This document shows positions 45,600-57,204 of a stretch of DNA of 64,000 nucleotides, in pieces. The notes under the pieces are model-generated. The model saw nothing but the letters and a program-made list of their open reading frames with translations, ran no database searches and was not told the DNA's origin. The DNA lies in the NCBI GenBank assembly GCA_025738555.1, contig JAOVFP010000007.1, forward strand, positions 1,488,001 through 1,552,000, given 5' to 3'. Position 1 is the first letter of the stretch; the number at the start of each line of letters is the position of its first letter. Source of the stretch: Cyathus striatus (taxonomy: Eukaryota; Basidiomycota; Agaricomycetes; Agaricales; Nidulariaceae). The position numbers and the translations under genes were made by a program.

Positions 45600-45869
45600 T
45601 TCGTGTTCGCCTAGTTCCAACTGGAGTCTAGGTGAGTTCCGAAAGGATTTAGTCCGATGGAATTCCTGCTAAACTTGCCAGACTCCAGGTGGACTCCATG
45701 CAGACTGGAACCGGACTGGAATTGAAAAAATTGGCTGAACTTGCAGCCAAAATGAGTCCAGCTGGATTCCATGGACTATCCGGAAAATCCTTGAAGTTCG
45801 TCTGAATAGTCCATGGAATCCAAGGAGTCCATCCGGACTCCGGATGGAATGGGGGGGCGAGTGTAAAGA
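45600..45869. repeat. C-run transposon terminus with GGACTCC subterminal repeats
   Basis: Dense units such as AACTGGAGTCTAGGTGAGTT, GACTCCAGGTGGACTCCATG and GTCCATCCGGACTCCGGATG run up to a G run and GAGTGTAAAGACCTC. The outermost part matches 4425-4490, so these two ends belong to one family although the elements are 41 kb apart. Confidence 0.6.
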
Positions 45870-45879
45870 CCTCCCTATA

Positions 45880-46870
45880 GCTATAGAAATATCATGAGAT
45901 TACTGAAATGTAAAAAAAAGCGACAGTATTGGGAATTTCACCTGCCAGGAGTTACAGCAGGAAGTGAATTTCGCTTTGGCGGGTTTTTCCCCTATCGGAA
46001 CTTCATAATCTGTGCAAGAATTCATGTATTTTTAAGGCGAAGGCTCGGTCTCATCATGTCTTGTGAAATATCATGATAACATTATTGGGTATTTTACAGA
46101 TTCACTGCTGTGGAAGAATAACCTTGGCTATGCTTAGCGAGCAGCTATCCGACTTAATTGGCCACAGGAGAAGAACTAGAAAACAATGTTAGTGTTTAAC
46201 GTTGATGAAAACTTAGCTTATAATTGAGGGAGAGGGACTGGAGAGAGGGTAGGAGTGCAAGTTGGTATAGTGTTATTTGGGTGATAGAAGGGAGGGGGAG
46301 ATGTGAGTCGTATGTGATGCTGTGGTGGCCTCCTGTGTCCAAAATGAGGATACCACAGGTTTTTGCATTGGGTTGTCATTGACAATAGCAACGATGACTG
46401 TATGCCTAATGGCTGGTCAAGTGTGACGTGTGGATGGTAGCAAGATGGAAGCCTTATGGATAACCTGGTACATTACCTAAACTGTATTATCTAAGACCTT
46501 ACAGATCGAGATAGTACTAGGTCAGGGATTGAACAACTAACACGTATAGGTAGGAGCCTTTCCACATTCATACAGTCATTTTCATAGGTCTGCTCTATAC
46601 ACTACAGCTTTGTCCTATCAATCCTTGACATGTGAACAAAATGTATTTGCAACAACAATGGGATACTCATATTTATAAGTTGTGCACCCCTTGCATCCCA
46701 TGAATATAGAAGCTTGCTGGCGACTTCCACACAAAGATGAACAGCTATAAAAACAGAGTACATGCTTTATCATTTATAATTAGCAGTGTGACAGCGACAG
46801 TATGAATGCATCACACGCTGGCCACATATAAGATGTTCATCGATGCACATTGCAGTCCATTCCCCTTGTC
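45880..46870. other. No gene seen
   Basis: Moderately AT-rich sequence with no repeat structure I can name and no protein-like frame. It is the upstream flank of the NLR-like pseudogene. Confidence 0.4.
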
Positions 46871-46877
46871 TTTCAAC

Positions 46878-48608
46878 ATGGCCTCCGGAGTATTTCCAAA
46901 TGCAAGCAACTTTGTGCAAAATCAACCTATTATGATAGATCAACCCAATTATTATGTCAATTCTCAGGTAAACCATATCTAAGAGTGTATTTGTGTATTG
47001 TCATTGATATATTTACTGTTCCAGGTCAATATAGCCAATTATAGGTGACTATCTCCAATTCAACAAACACCTCCATGTACAAGCCAAATGTTCACAGGAC
47101 AAGAACAATATCTTGAAGCCCTGAAAAAACATTTTCAACCAGAGATTTCAAATAATTCATTCAGAAAATATTTTCTTCTTTATGGAATGGGAGGAATTGG
47201 TAAAACCCAAATCTGTCTAAAGTTTATAAATGATACAAAAGACTTGTAGGTAAAATTTAATTTAAAATCAATCAAATATTAACTCTTCTACAGCTATGTT
47301 TATATATTTTGGATTGATACTTCTTCAGAAGATACTGTAGTACAGAGTCTTAGAGATATCTTCAAAACTTATCTTGCAGCACAGAGATTGGAATTCTCTC
47401 CAGCTGTAGTGCTCAATTGGATATCCATGCAAATATGCAGATGGTTAATGATCTTTGATAATGCTGATGGTCACTCAAAGAATGTGGAGAACTTTCTACG
47501 ATCTGGAAATAAGGGAAATATATCGATCACTAGCAAAAATCATGAACTGAGAAAAATAACTACAGTTGAACACACATTGAAGGTTACAGAAATGAGTGAG
47601 GATACTGCAGTATGTCTACTACTAAAAGTTAGTGGGCTCTCTCAACAATTTGAAACATATGAAAATGTGGCCAAAGAAATATTTTCTGAGCTTTATGGGC
47701 TTCCACTTGCTATTGATCATACAGGAGCATAGATACAATCTGGTTGTGACATTACAGAGTTTAAGAGTGTTTACAAGAAGCACAGAGCAAAATTAATGAA
47801 CAGTGAAACATTTCGTGGTGCATCTAAGTATGACAAGACTGTTTATGGCACTTGGGAAATTTCTATTCAGAAAATAGAAGAAATGTCACAAGATGAAACA
47901 CAATATGACACAGCATGTGCAGCTAAATATGCAGTTAATATTATAAACATCTGTGCCTTTCTTCACCATGAAAACATTCCTCAGATGATGTTTCAAAGTG
48001 CAGCTGAGAACTATCATATAACACTTGCTGAATATCCTGATCAAAGTATATCTTATTTGAGCAGGAATATGAATAAAGATTTGTTCAATGTAGATGATAA
48101 AGAAGACTGGAATTATATTTTATTCACTCAAGCAATTGCAATGCTTTTATCATATTCATTAATAAATAAAAACATTAGCACAAAATGTTATAGCCTACAC
48201 CCAGTAGTTCAGCATTAGTGTCAAGGTAGACTATCAATTCCTGAAAAAAAATTATGGATTTTGAATACTGCTGGAATATTAGCAATGTCAATAAGATATG
48301 AGAATACATCTGAGAAATATGCATATAATCAAATGATTGTAGTTCATGTTATTAATATTCTCTCAAATGAAGAGGAAATATACAGCAGTCAAGACTACAT
48401 ACTTCTATGGAAGTTAGCAACTGTATTATACAAATTTGGTATGTCTAAAATAGAAGCAAATGTAAGAGAAAGAATAGTTAAATTAACAAAAAAAAATTAT
48501 ACAGAAGAGCATTCTGTAACCCTTAACAGTGTTCTTAGTCTTGCAGGTACATATAAATCCCTTGGAAAATTGAAAGAGGCAGAGGAATTGGAAGTGAATT
48601 GTACATAA
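46878..48608 (+). pseudogene. NB-ARC/TPR (NLR-like STAND) gene, recently broken and truncated
   Basis: Exons 46878-46967, 47025-47245 and 47294-48608 join in phase (introns 57 and 48 nt; the second uses donor GTAGGT). Domains: a short N-terminus without an obvious effector; P-loop GMGGIGKT near residue 83; FWIDTSS; Walker B LMIFDNAD; NISITSKNHEL; GLPLAIDHTGA; an ARC/winged-helix part ending LHPVVQH; then the first TPR (LGKLKEAEELEV). Fungal proteins of this type sense non-self or cellular cues. The frame is unshifted throughout but has three stops: TGA 47046-47048, TAG 47730-47732 and TAG 48216-48218, the last at a usual tryptophan. The TPR array ends after one repeat, whereas relatives have many. 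Confidence 0.85.
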
Positions 48609-48609
48609 T

Positions 48610-50430
48610 GATTTTTTTTGTTCCCTGACTTTAATGTATATAGTAAATAAATCAGATTTCAATTTCAATTTCAAAGTTAAGTTCTATTAGGTTCAAGAGC
48701 ATGATGGAGGTGTGATTTAGATGGTGAGAAGCATTATGGTTTACAATTTCTCTTTTCCTTCTTTGTTCACAACTACTTTACTTTGACTTGTTTAGTATGA
48801 CCATTGATACCAAACACCTTCATTTTTATGTAAGCTTATTTACTGGGAATTGCTGACTGTGTCAGCAACCTTGTTTGACTTTAAAATTTATTGTTTGGTG
48901 TATTATATTGAGAGTGCTGTGGTTAAGCTCAACTCCATGAGCTGAATGAGAGATTGGAGAGTCAAATTGAAACATGTATTTGTGGGAAAAATATATACTA
49001 ATATTCATGGGAAGAATCACATGAGTATTGAAAAGTGAACTGATTATTCACCTGCAGAGAAACCTTATCAAACAAGGTGATAATTTTTGACTCATAATGA
49101 CCAGGCTCCTAAAACCAGTAAAGGGAAAAGAGGGTTACTAGGGAGTAATAGCTATGAAACTATTTAAGGGTCATTGCTTACTCTTGCTAACATTCAAGCA
49201 AAGGCAAGTCTGGGGAATATCTGCAGAATACACAAGGTAATTCCAGGCAAAAGGGGGGATTAACATACTTAGTATATTGGCTTGTACACTATAACACTTG
49301 TTTGTAACTACTATTTAATACCACTAAAACTCCTTTGAGGTCCTGGGAAGACTTAGATCACACAGGTTGTTACACTTGAAAGTAAATGGATTGTCATGAA
49401 TACACTAAGTAGGATTTCTTGGTTCTGCATGAGCAGGTTTGCAAGTCTTATATACTACAGAAAAAGCAGAGTTCTTAGGTACTATACAGATACAACATAT
49501 GTCTAGATAGGTTAATTTACTATGCTGCTGGGAGGAGGGACATGCACACTCAGGAGGGAAGGTCTGGATAGGAGAGCATAGGTCATATAGCTTTGAAGGG
49601 TGCAGGTGCATGTGATAATAGAGATGTGCTTATTGGCTGATGCACATTCCTAAATGCCTGTCGCATTGTGGGTCTAAAGATAGAACCATTGGTACACATG
49701 GCTTCGGATCTATGTTCTGTTTGCTTCAATCAGTAGATCAGGTCAAGATTTCATTCACAAGATGCTGAGGACTGATTTGGCTTGAGTCCAGAGTGATGGC
49801 AATGGCTGTTGGCACTTGATGGGCACTTTGCTATTTCAGGCTTCTTTGGGTGTGTAGCATCAGGGGAACCATCCCATGACCTAGATGTGTCATTTTACTG
49901 TGCACTTATGGTGAATCAAGTGCTGCTGGGGTTCTATATACATGTTTTACTGCTTATCCATTACTATAATCACTGCTGCTTCTATGTTTATTATGTCCAT
50001 AGTGGGTGTGACTATAGATAGCATGATCACTAGCAGTTTGAACCTCACTCCAACACTTAGATAATCCAAGTGTGATCACAGGTAAGTGAATTATATTATG
50101 TAGATATCACAAAAATTATGCCTATATATGTTGTATGTCTGTCAGGCTTATCACCAGCACTCTCATATCTCACAACAACCTCCATAAGTAAACAAGGGCA
50201 AATATTTGCATAAGGCAAATAAACCTAAGGAAGGCTGTGCTTGATAGAGTGGCTGGCATAAGTGGTCACCAAAGTTTCACTGCAGACCCTTTCCATCAAC
50301 AGAGAAAACGTTGGCAGGGCATGCCACATTCACATCTCATATCTATGTACTCATGCTCATGAACACCAATTATCTACCATTATATTAGCCTCATACTCTC
50401 CATGTACATATTCTCAAACACAAAAATAAT
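48610..50430. other. No gene seen
   Basis: AT-rich DNA with a few chance open frames. The missing TPR repeats of the upstream pseudogene are not found here, so its 3' part was deleted or replaced. Confidence 0.4.
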
Positions 50431-50436
50431 TTAATT

Positions 50437-50830
50437 TTGGTCTTGCTTGAGTTATGCTTGCTGACTGCAGTATACCAGTGGTGGAATGGTCAGTTAATGG
50501 AGGTCAGAATGGTTGAAAAGACTCACAAAGCTTTGTGGTGTCTTTCCTGCCTTTGTAAAACTGTTGAAAATTTGAAGAATGAGGCCATTCTAGCTGTAGC
50601 ACATGGCACAACACTTGAATCTTGCAATAGGACAGGGGAAGAATGGGATAAAATTGGTGGGACTTAATAACATAAATTATTCACCTTTACTGATATAACT
50701 AATACACTTTTAGGTCACATTACATTAAAGCCAATGTGTGGCAAAGTTCCTACTATGATGAACCATCTTAAATTCTGTAAGAATGTGGATCCAACATTGT
50801 AAGACTCTATTCTACATGAGCAAAATGACT
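50437..50830 (+). pseudogene. Zinc-finger N-terminal relic of a hAT-like transposase
   Basis: The frame 50437-50667 includes KTHKALWCLSCLCKTVENL (W-C-x2-C). After a gap with an intron-like end (TTTTAG near 50713) comes MCGKVPTMMNHLKFCKNVDP (C-x-K-x7-H-L-x2-C), stopping at TAA near 50800. The pair W-C-x2-C and CGKV-x3-M-x-HL-x2-C is typical of the N-terminal finger of some Agaricomycete hAT transposases. No catalytic core follows. Confidence 0.5.
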
Positions 50831-50839
50831 TTGCCCACT

Positions 50840-52500
50840 CACATGGATATTCAAAGGAAAACTGAGGTCTGGCTATATCCATACCTCAAATATCACATTC
50901 TTCAACACTCAGCATAGCAAATCAAGCTCTCTCTGTCTCTCACCTTTACCTCTCTACAGTAATTCTACTTTACTCCATCCCCTTTTGATGCCACAGTTAC
51001 CTCCTGCAATACCATGTGATTCATTGTTGTTACAGGTACCTGAGCCTCATCAAGTGAAGTGGCCATGTTATTCCCACTCAATGTCTAGTTATGATAACAC
51101 TACAGAGGAATTCTCATGATCACCTGAGGTTCAGCAGGAGTATGCTAAGGATTTATGCAAGCTACTTGAATTTGTTTAAATGCTCTCAGCTTCATTTAAA
51201 GATCAAATGATTTGTTTCAGTGCTCTTAATTTTGTTTCAACCACCTACTCTTTGTCTCTATGGTCCCAGCACTTCAAACTTCATTAAAAGTCCCTGCCCT
51301 CTGTCTTATTGGTTCCAACCTTATTCCTTGCCTTGTTTCAGGCTCCCAATCTATGCCACAGGTATTCCAATATTGTTTCCAGCCCCACATCTTATCTCCA
51401 CAGTTTCAACCTCATTATCATTTCAACATTTAATCATTGTGTCAATAGCTATATTATAAATTTAATGCATGTCTACACTCATTTATATAGTATCTATTTT
51501 TTCTCCAACTTGCTAAAAGTGTATTTGACTTGGCTACCATTGTTATAGTATATATAAAATAATTATACTGTCTCTACTGCCATTAAAAGCATCTGTACTT
51601 CTGATTATCAATGTTGTGGTATCACCACTAGTTAGCTATTAAGTTGTTATTACAGTAATATGGTTCATTTGTTTTGTATTATACCTTACATGAATACAAT
51701 AAAACATACAGTTTGAAATGAATGTGACCTGTGTACCTTGCCTGTACCCACATAAAAATTATCCATACTACAAGGGTATGGGTTAGGTTTGAGATAACCA
51801 TGGTTTACCAGTCTTAAAATGTCAATTATACCATTTGAGAGGACTAACTGCTGCTTCTCCAATATTAATACTATTTGGTGTTAAATATTTATGCCTACAA
51901 TACTCATTCATACTTTCAATCTCAAATATGTTTATTTATCCTCAAAATGAGTGCTCCAGAAAGTGCAGTCATGATTATTTACTACCTAGTCCACCACTTC
52001 ACTTACAGAAGTGTATAGCAGTACATTGCCAATGCCATATGATATGCCCTATGTATCTTCTCAGATTGTCTTGGTTACAAATATATTGGTGCTTAATATA
52101 GCAATATTCATTTATGGAACTATATGATTGCTTGGAAGCACATAAAAAGTTAGTTACCATATGATTATGCTTCAGTTAACCATAGATATTACAGTTGAAT
52201 ATTCATACTATATTCTGAGTTGTAAATATACCATTCAAAAGCTCAGTGTGCAGCCCTTAGGCCTTAGGTCTCGCTTAAGTGACCCTGAGTATATTAAGCG
52301 AGACTGAAAGTTGGCCAGTCTGGCTTGGAGGGAACCAAGAGAGAAAGACAAAGGTCTTTGACTCCAGCTGAGAGGTAGCACATGACCTTCTTCCTCAGTA
52401 CCACCACCCAGCAGGAGTCCCAGTGAGGCCCACTTGTGCAGAGGCTTCATCAAATTTCTTCAAATTAATACAATAGAGATCCAATTAAATGACTAGTGTT
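50840..52500. other. No gene seen
   Basis: AT-rich sequence with low-complexity pyrimidine stretches. At 52250-52310 there is a small inverted repeat (TAGGTCTCGCTTAA and TTAAGCGAGAC). Nothing else supportable. Confidence 0.4.
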
Positions 52501-52526
52501 TAGGGTAATATACATATTGACAGGAA

Positions 52527-53453
52527 ATGGTTAGGATTACAAGAGACCCATTGAATGACATGTGTCCAGACTACTGGGACAATGCATTCCTGGCAGTGCA
52601 GGATGCCCTCATGGCAGGCCCAGGCCAGCAAGGAGGGACAGAGGACAAAGTAGTACAGAGACTGGAGGAGATGTGGCAAGAAGCTCAGCAGAACAGAATT
52701 GAGGCTTGGGAAGCACAGGTGCACAAAGATGAAACAGAACAAAGGAGGAGGGAAGAGCAGCAACAGCCAGGGGATGCACAACAAAGGCAGCAGGAAGAGA
52801 TCAGACAGAAATGACAAGACCATGGTAAGGGAGAACAGGAAGAAATGGAAGGCTCACAGCCAAGGAGAGTGAGACCAATGGTGTTTAACACAGACTGAGG
52901 GATAGCCACAGTACCAGCACACAGGCCTTCACAATATGCAGTCAACAAGATACAGGCACAAGCATATGTAGAAATGGACTACTTTACAAGATGGGGATGT
53001 ATGCATGCCTTGAAAGGCTCAATATCAAGCACAACAGACACACTGGGAGTAACCAATGAGAATGGCCAAATTGCACTCAGAGTGATAGCAACAGTAAACC
53101 CATTGAAGAACATACTGCAAGACAATCAACTGACATGGGGAGAAGTAAGCCAAGCTTGACATACATTGTTGTAAACAATGGAAGGGGTAGGTGTAATGAT
53201 ATGGTCCAAAGAAATAGTAGAATCCTTTGCAGACTTCTTCACAGGGTTGGATGAACACCCAATAAGGGAGGAAGAGTATGGAGATGAAGCAGTGGCAGAA
53301 TATCAAGCATGGGCCAGGAAAGAGTGGCATGAGCTGCAGTTGAGAAGAGAGGGCATGAATTTAGCACTCATCAATAACCTCTTGTTGAAGAACATTCAGC
53401 AAGAGCTGATATTGAAGAAGGGAGCAAAGTGCATCTGTGAGGTCAGAAAATAA
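52527..53453 (+). pseudogene. Relic of an Agaricomycete dispersed coiled-coil ORF family
   Basis: One unshifted frame of 309 codons is broken by four stops: TGA 52812, TGA 52896, TGA 53157 and TAA 53172. The N-terminal part (YWDNAFLAVQDAL) leads into a Gln/Glu/Arg-rich coiled coil. The C-terminal half has the pattern QYAVNKIQAQAYVEMDYFT, ESFADFFTGLDEHP, YQAWARKEWHELQLRREGMN and LINNLLLKNI. I recall a repetitive, functionally unassigned protein family in mushroom genomes with this pattern, probably carried by transposons. The role is unknown. Confidence 0.6.
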
Positions 53454-53539
53454 TTCACTTGAATAGCAGAATATCACTGACTGACATTCTCTACCACTTT
53501 GAAATCACATACTCACCAAAACTCAAAAACTGATCTCTT

Positions 53540-53725
53540 TGTGCTCCCCCCCCCTTACATGTGAATAGGTGAAGTTCATGTGAACTTTTTACCCATTATT
53601 TTTTCAATTTTTGGGTGAGAATGCCGCAAATTATTTCATGTGAATTTCACATGAATTTCAGGTGAAAGATTCACCTAATATTCATGTGAATTTTCACATT
53701 CTGGATTCATGTTCACTCTAAATGT
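53540..53725. repeat. C-run terminus with CATGTGAATTTCACATG subterminal repeats
   Basis: GCTCCCCCCCCCCTTACATG opens a run of palindromic units (GTTCATGTGAAC, TTCATGTGAATTTCACATGA). The same style continues at 58672-58710 (GTGAAATTCATGTGTAATTC, ACATGAAG), on the far side of the element at 53733-58668. That element therefore appears to be inserted in the subterminal zone. Confidence 0.6.
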
Positions 53726-54099
53726 ACATAAGTGTCAGCCAAAGGGTGATCATAAAAATGAAGTGTTTTATGATCGCCGTGATCATTAACAATGATTGAT
53801 CACCTTGCACATTTTGCGTTTTCAGTGCATATTCACCTATTAATACTAGATCTAATGGTGATCATATGTGATTATTAACTTATTTTGAAGTGAATATTAC
53901 TATTGTAATGGGGTGATCATATGTGATCATTATTTTATTTTGAAGTGAATATTACTATTGTAATGGAGTGATCATATGTGATCATTAACTTATTTTGAAT
54001 TGAATATTATTACTGTAGGTTCATTATAATATGATGATCATCTGTGATCATTGGCTATTTTGAAGTGAATATTACTATATCATTGGATATTGCTATTGT

Positions 54100-54620
54100 A
54101 CTTCATGTCACATTTGTCACATTCTTCATGTGTGTCACACATTTCCTGCGCTTCTCATAATTCCCGTGCTCCAGATCATTCCGGCAAATCATGATTGTCA
54201 CGCTCTTCCCACGTGTCACATACTTCCTGCGCTTCTAATAATTCTTGCGCTCCACATCATTCCTGCGCTCTAGAGAATTCCTGCGCATCACATTTGTCAC
54301 ATACTTTCCGCGCATCACAACTGTCACGCTTATATGTGCGTCATGACTGTCATGTTTATACGTGCATTGCGTTTGTCATGCTTTTCACACATGTCATGAC
54401 TGTCATGTTTATATGCACATCACGATTGTCACGCTTACACATGCGTCATGATTGTCTCACGACTGTCACACTTATACACATGTCACGATTGTCACGCTTT
54501 GACACGCGTCACATCTGTCACATTGATACGCACATCACGACTGTCACACATTTATGCCCTTCACATATGTGACATATTTCTAACATGTCACGATTGTCAC
54601 GCTCTTACACATGTCACACT
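54100..54620 (+). repeat. Satellite-like RTCACGAYTGTCAC repeats
   Basis: Units of about 13-20 bp (CACGATTGTCACGC, CATGACTGTCATG, CACATTTGTCACAT) with frequent ACACATG spacers fill 500 bp, many with CpG. The inverted counterpart is at 57955-58345 and a diverged patch occurs at 60575-60620. The open frames here and at 57926-58259 are compositional and not genes. Confidence 0.8.
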
Positions 54621-54965
54621 GATCAATACCAGTGTTAGCATAATCAGTTAATGGTGGTTATATTATACACTATTCAACCTATAGATGAGTTGATCAAATA
54701 TTGATAGGGTTAGTCCCAATAGGTCTGCAGTAATAATTGTTCCCATACCTTTCATGATCTAGGAATAAGAGTACTGAGTGACACTACATTTAATTCTCAG
54801 TCCATTGCTTAGCAATGAAATTCAGCCTCTTACATTGATTAGTTATGATTGATCTGTCAACTGTGAATCATTGACACATACTTTTTTGACAGATGAGGTC
54901 CAATCCTGTTGATAACAATGTTGCACATGACTATGGAGAAATTATATTACAGTGTACTAATTATT

Positions 54966-55258
54966 AGAACAATATTTTCAATATATTATTTACTGACACA
55001 TACTATGGTAAACATACACTTTCTCAGCACTTTCTTAGAATAAAAGTCAAGCAAATGTCTTCTATTAACCTTCTATACAATTCTGTATTTGAAAAAACTT
55101 CTAAGCATTTCTTTAATGTGAAATCCACAACTTTAACTTGAAAGTTGCTTGAAAACATGCTGTAGTCATGAATCTAGAATCTTTGATTTGACATAACTGA
55201 ACAGATAATACACATATATCCTCCAATATTATTCCATAGACATTACCTTGCATTAAAC
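54966..55258 (+). repeat. 300-bp segment repeated inverted at 56762-57060
   Basis: The whole segment (AACAATATTTTCAATATATT ... CCATAGACATTACCTTG) matches the reverse complement of 56762-57060 with few differences. Here it is flanked by two partial copies of a ~90-bp block (54862-54955 and 55266-55355, GAATCATTGACACATACTTT). At the other site it lies inside the hAT element. It behaves like a mobile segment or the trace of a rearrangement between the arms. Confidence 0.75.
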
Positions 55259-55505
55259 TAAAACCTGCGAATCATTGACACATACTTTTTTGACAGATGA
55301 GGTCCAATCCTGTTGATAACAATGTTGCACATGACTAATGGAAAAATGATATTACATCTTTTAGACAAGAGAACAAAAAAAGAAGGCAACAACATAATCA
55401 ATACTAAGCCAAAGAACTGAAAAGTGAGTAAATAACAGCCACTGAGCAAGAAAGTGCAAAGAAGTACAGAAGGGATTCTACATATATAGGAATGAATACT
55501 ATCTA

Positions 55506-56140
55506 TGGTGCATGGCACTTAGTCACCACCAACTTTGTGCAACCAAAATGACTTCATGAGAAAAAGTCCTATGGCTTATTCCTCTTGCCAAAGTGCTTAG
55601 TTTGATGAGGAGAATAAAATGCCCAGACAGATTTTTGAAATTCACAAAACTGACGGAGATATAATTTTTGATCAACCCAAATTCCACCGCATTATGTAAC
55701 ACCTTCCAAATATGTTAATATATTCCCATGATTCATGTATTAGTAATCAAAGGGAGAGGTATAGCGCCGCGAAGTCTTCCCACTTTCCTTCTGAATCTTC
55801 GAAGTTGGATGGCATATGAATGACAGTTCCATCCCATCCCACACCGTCTTCATATTCACTGTCTGGTACGTCGCTATTGGATTGGATCACATGATCAATT
55901 GGCGTTGAATTGTCATATAAGCCCAATTTCCGGCGAGCCTTGGCTTCTCGAGCTTGTGCAGCAGCTATCTTTTGGGCTTTTCGTGGTCCAGCCATTGATA
56001 TTATGTAAAGTGTAGATAGAGATAGTTACAGGTATGAAACAGTAATCCTACATCAATTTTGCATTCAGATAATTTCAAATTTTTTCGCCATCGGATTCCG
56101 CCGCTGCACATATTTAGTGGTGACTAAGTGCTGCACACCA
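55506..56140. mobile_element. Deletion derivative of the mariner family, TA-flanked
   Basis: The left end TGGTGCATGGCACTTAGTCA and inverted right end TGGTGTGCAGCACTTAGTCA are flanked by TA (55504-55505, 56141-56142). Both continue CCAC and later GTGCA. The GCACTTAGTCACCAC core is very close to the 12353 element and follows the pattern of the intact 16318 element. Internally only the first exon of a transposase gene remains. Confidence 0.85.
55747..55995 (-). CDS. N-terminal remnant of the mariner-family transposase
   Basis: An open frame of 82 aa begins MAGPRKAQKIAAAQ and contains GWDGTVIHMPSNFEDSE. The intact transposase at 19258 begins MGRPKKKQLEKL and has TWDGSVNHWTLVNDLDDSD in the corresponding place. 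Both have an A/K/R-rich first helix then an acidic segment. The catalytic region is absent, so the peptide could at most bind DNA or a partner. Whether it is expressed is unknown. It could instead be plain residue of the deletion. Confidence 0.6.
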   Translation of the reverse strand: MAGPRKAQKIAAAQAREAKARRKLGLYDNSTPIDHVIQSNSDVPDSEYEDGVGWDGTVIHMPSNFEDSEGKWEDFAALYLSL

Positions 56141-56292
56141 TAGTCATATAGAGTATGCATTTATGTGATTTAGTAATGTGTGTCGAAGATATTAGTATAA
56201 CAAAAGGCTAATGCAAGAATCATAAATTATAATCATTGAAAAACTGTGATGTGTAAGTTTGATGTAATGTGGAATCACATATATTCACTATC

Positions 56293-57204
56293 TAGTGTTG
56301 CCATGGCTTGGCTAGATTCAGCTCGGCTCAGCTCATCCTCAGCTCAGCTACTTTCAGCTTTGCAAGCTCTAAAAAGCCGAAATTTGCAGCTTGGCTCGGC
56401 TGGCTTGCGGCTAGCCAACAGCTCAGATATAGACTTTTGCATAATCTCTGTAAATATTATATCTGTCACTCGTTAGATTTTTTAAATAACAAATATAGTA
56501 CATAATATTATAGGTGCTCACTGAGCTGTGCTATTATTACTTATTTCCACCAATTCTTATAAGAAAAGCATCACAGACAAACTATGCAAGGTCCTGTCAA
56601 CCAAGTGATGTGACAGTATGCTTCTGTCACATCATTGTCACAAGTCCACATGTCACGAAGGTGTGCACGCCACCACTGCCTCATCAGTTATTTTGGATTT
56701 ATCGAAAAGTTGGGTTCTATTTAATGTCAGTGTACTCAATAACTCTGGAATACAGAGATAATGTTTTAGTTTAATTCAAGGTAATGTCTATGGAATAATA
56801 TTGGAGGATATATGTGTATTATCTGTTCAGTTATGTCAAATCAAAGATTCTAGATCTATGACTACAGCATGTTTTCAAGCAACTTTCAAGTTAAAGTTGT
56901 GGATTTCACATTAAAGAAATGCTTAGAAGTTTTTTCAAATACAGAATTGTATAGAAGGTTAATAGAAGACATTTGCTTGACTTTTATTCTAAGAAAGTGC
57001 TGAGAAAGTGTATGTTTACCATAGTATGTGTCAGTAAATAATATATTGAAAATATTGTTTGGCTCAAGGGCTTGAGCCTCAGCTAAGCTGGCTAAAATGA
57101 GAGCTGCTCAAAAAATAGCCATAGCTGAATTAGAAGCTCAGCTCAGCTAATTTTCGGCTCAGCTCATTCAGCTAGCGGCTTTGAACTGAGTCATGGCAAC
57201 ACTA
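56293..57204. mobile_element. Non-autonomous hAT element with perfect 8-bp target duplication
   Basis: Ends TAGTGTTGCCATG are perfect inverted repeats over 13 bp. The 8-mer TCACTATC flanks both sides (56285-56292, 57205-57212). Inward lie AGCT-rich motifs (CAGCTCGGCTCAGCTC, GCTAAGCTGGCTAAAA), as in the element at 26359. There is no gene. The 300-bp segment shared with 54966-55258 occupies 56762-57060. Confidence 0.9.

Noticed and set aside
54195..54651. Ser/His/Cys-rich open frame, also present inverted at 57926-58259
   Set aside because: Encoded by the GTCAC satellite; no conserved domain, and the two copies differ as repeats rather than as proteins.
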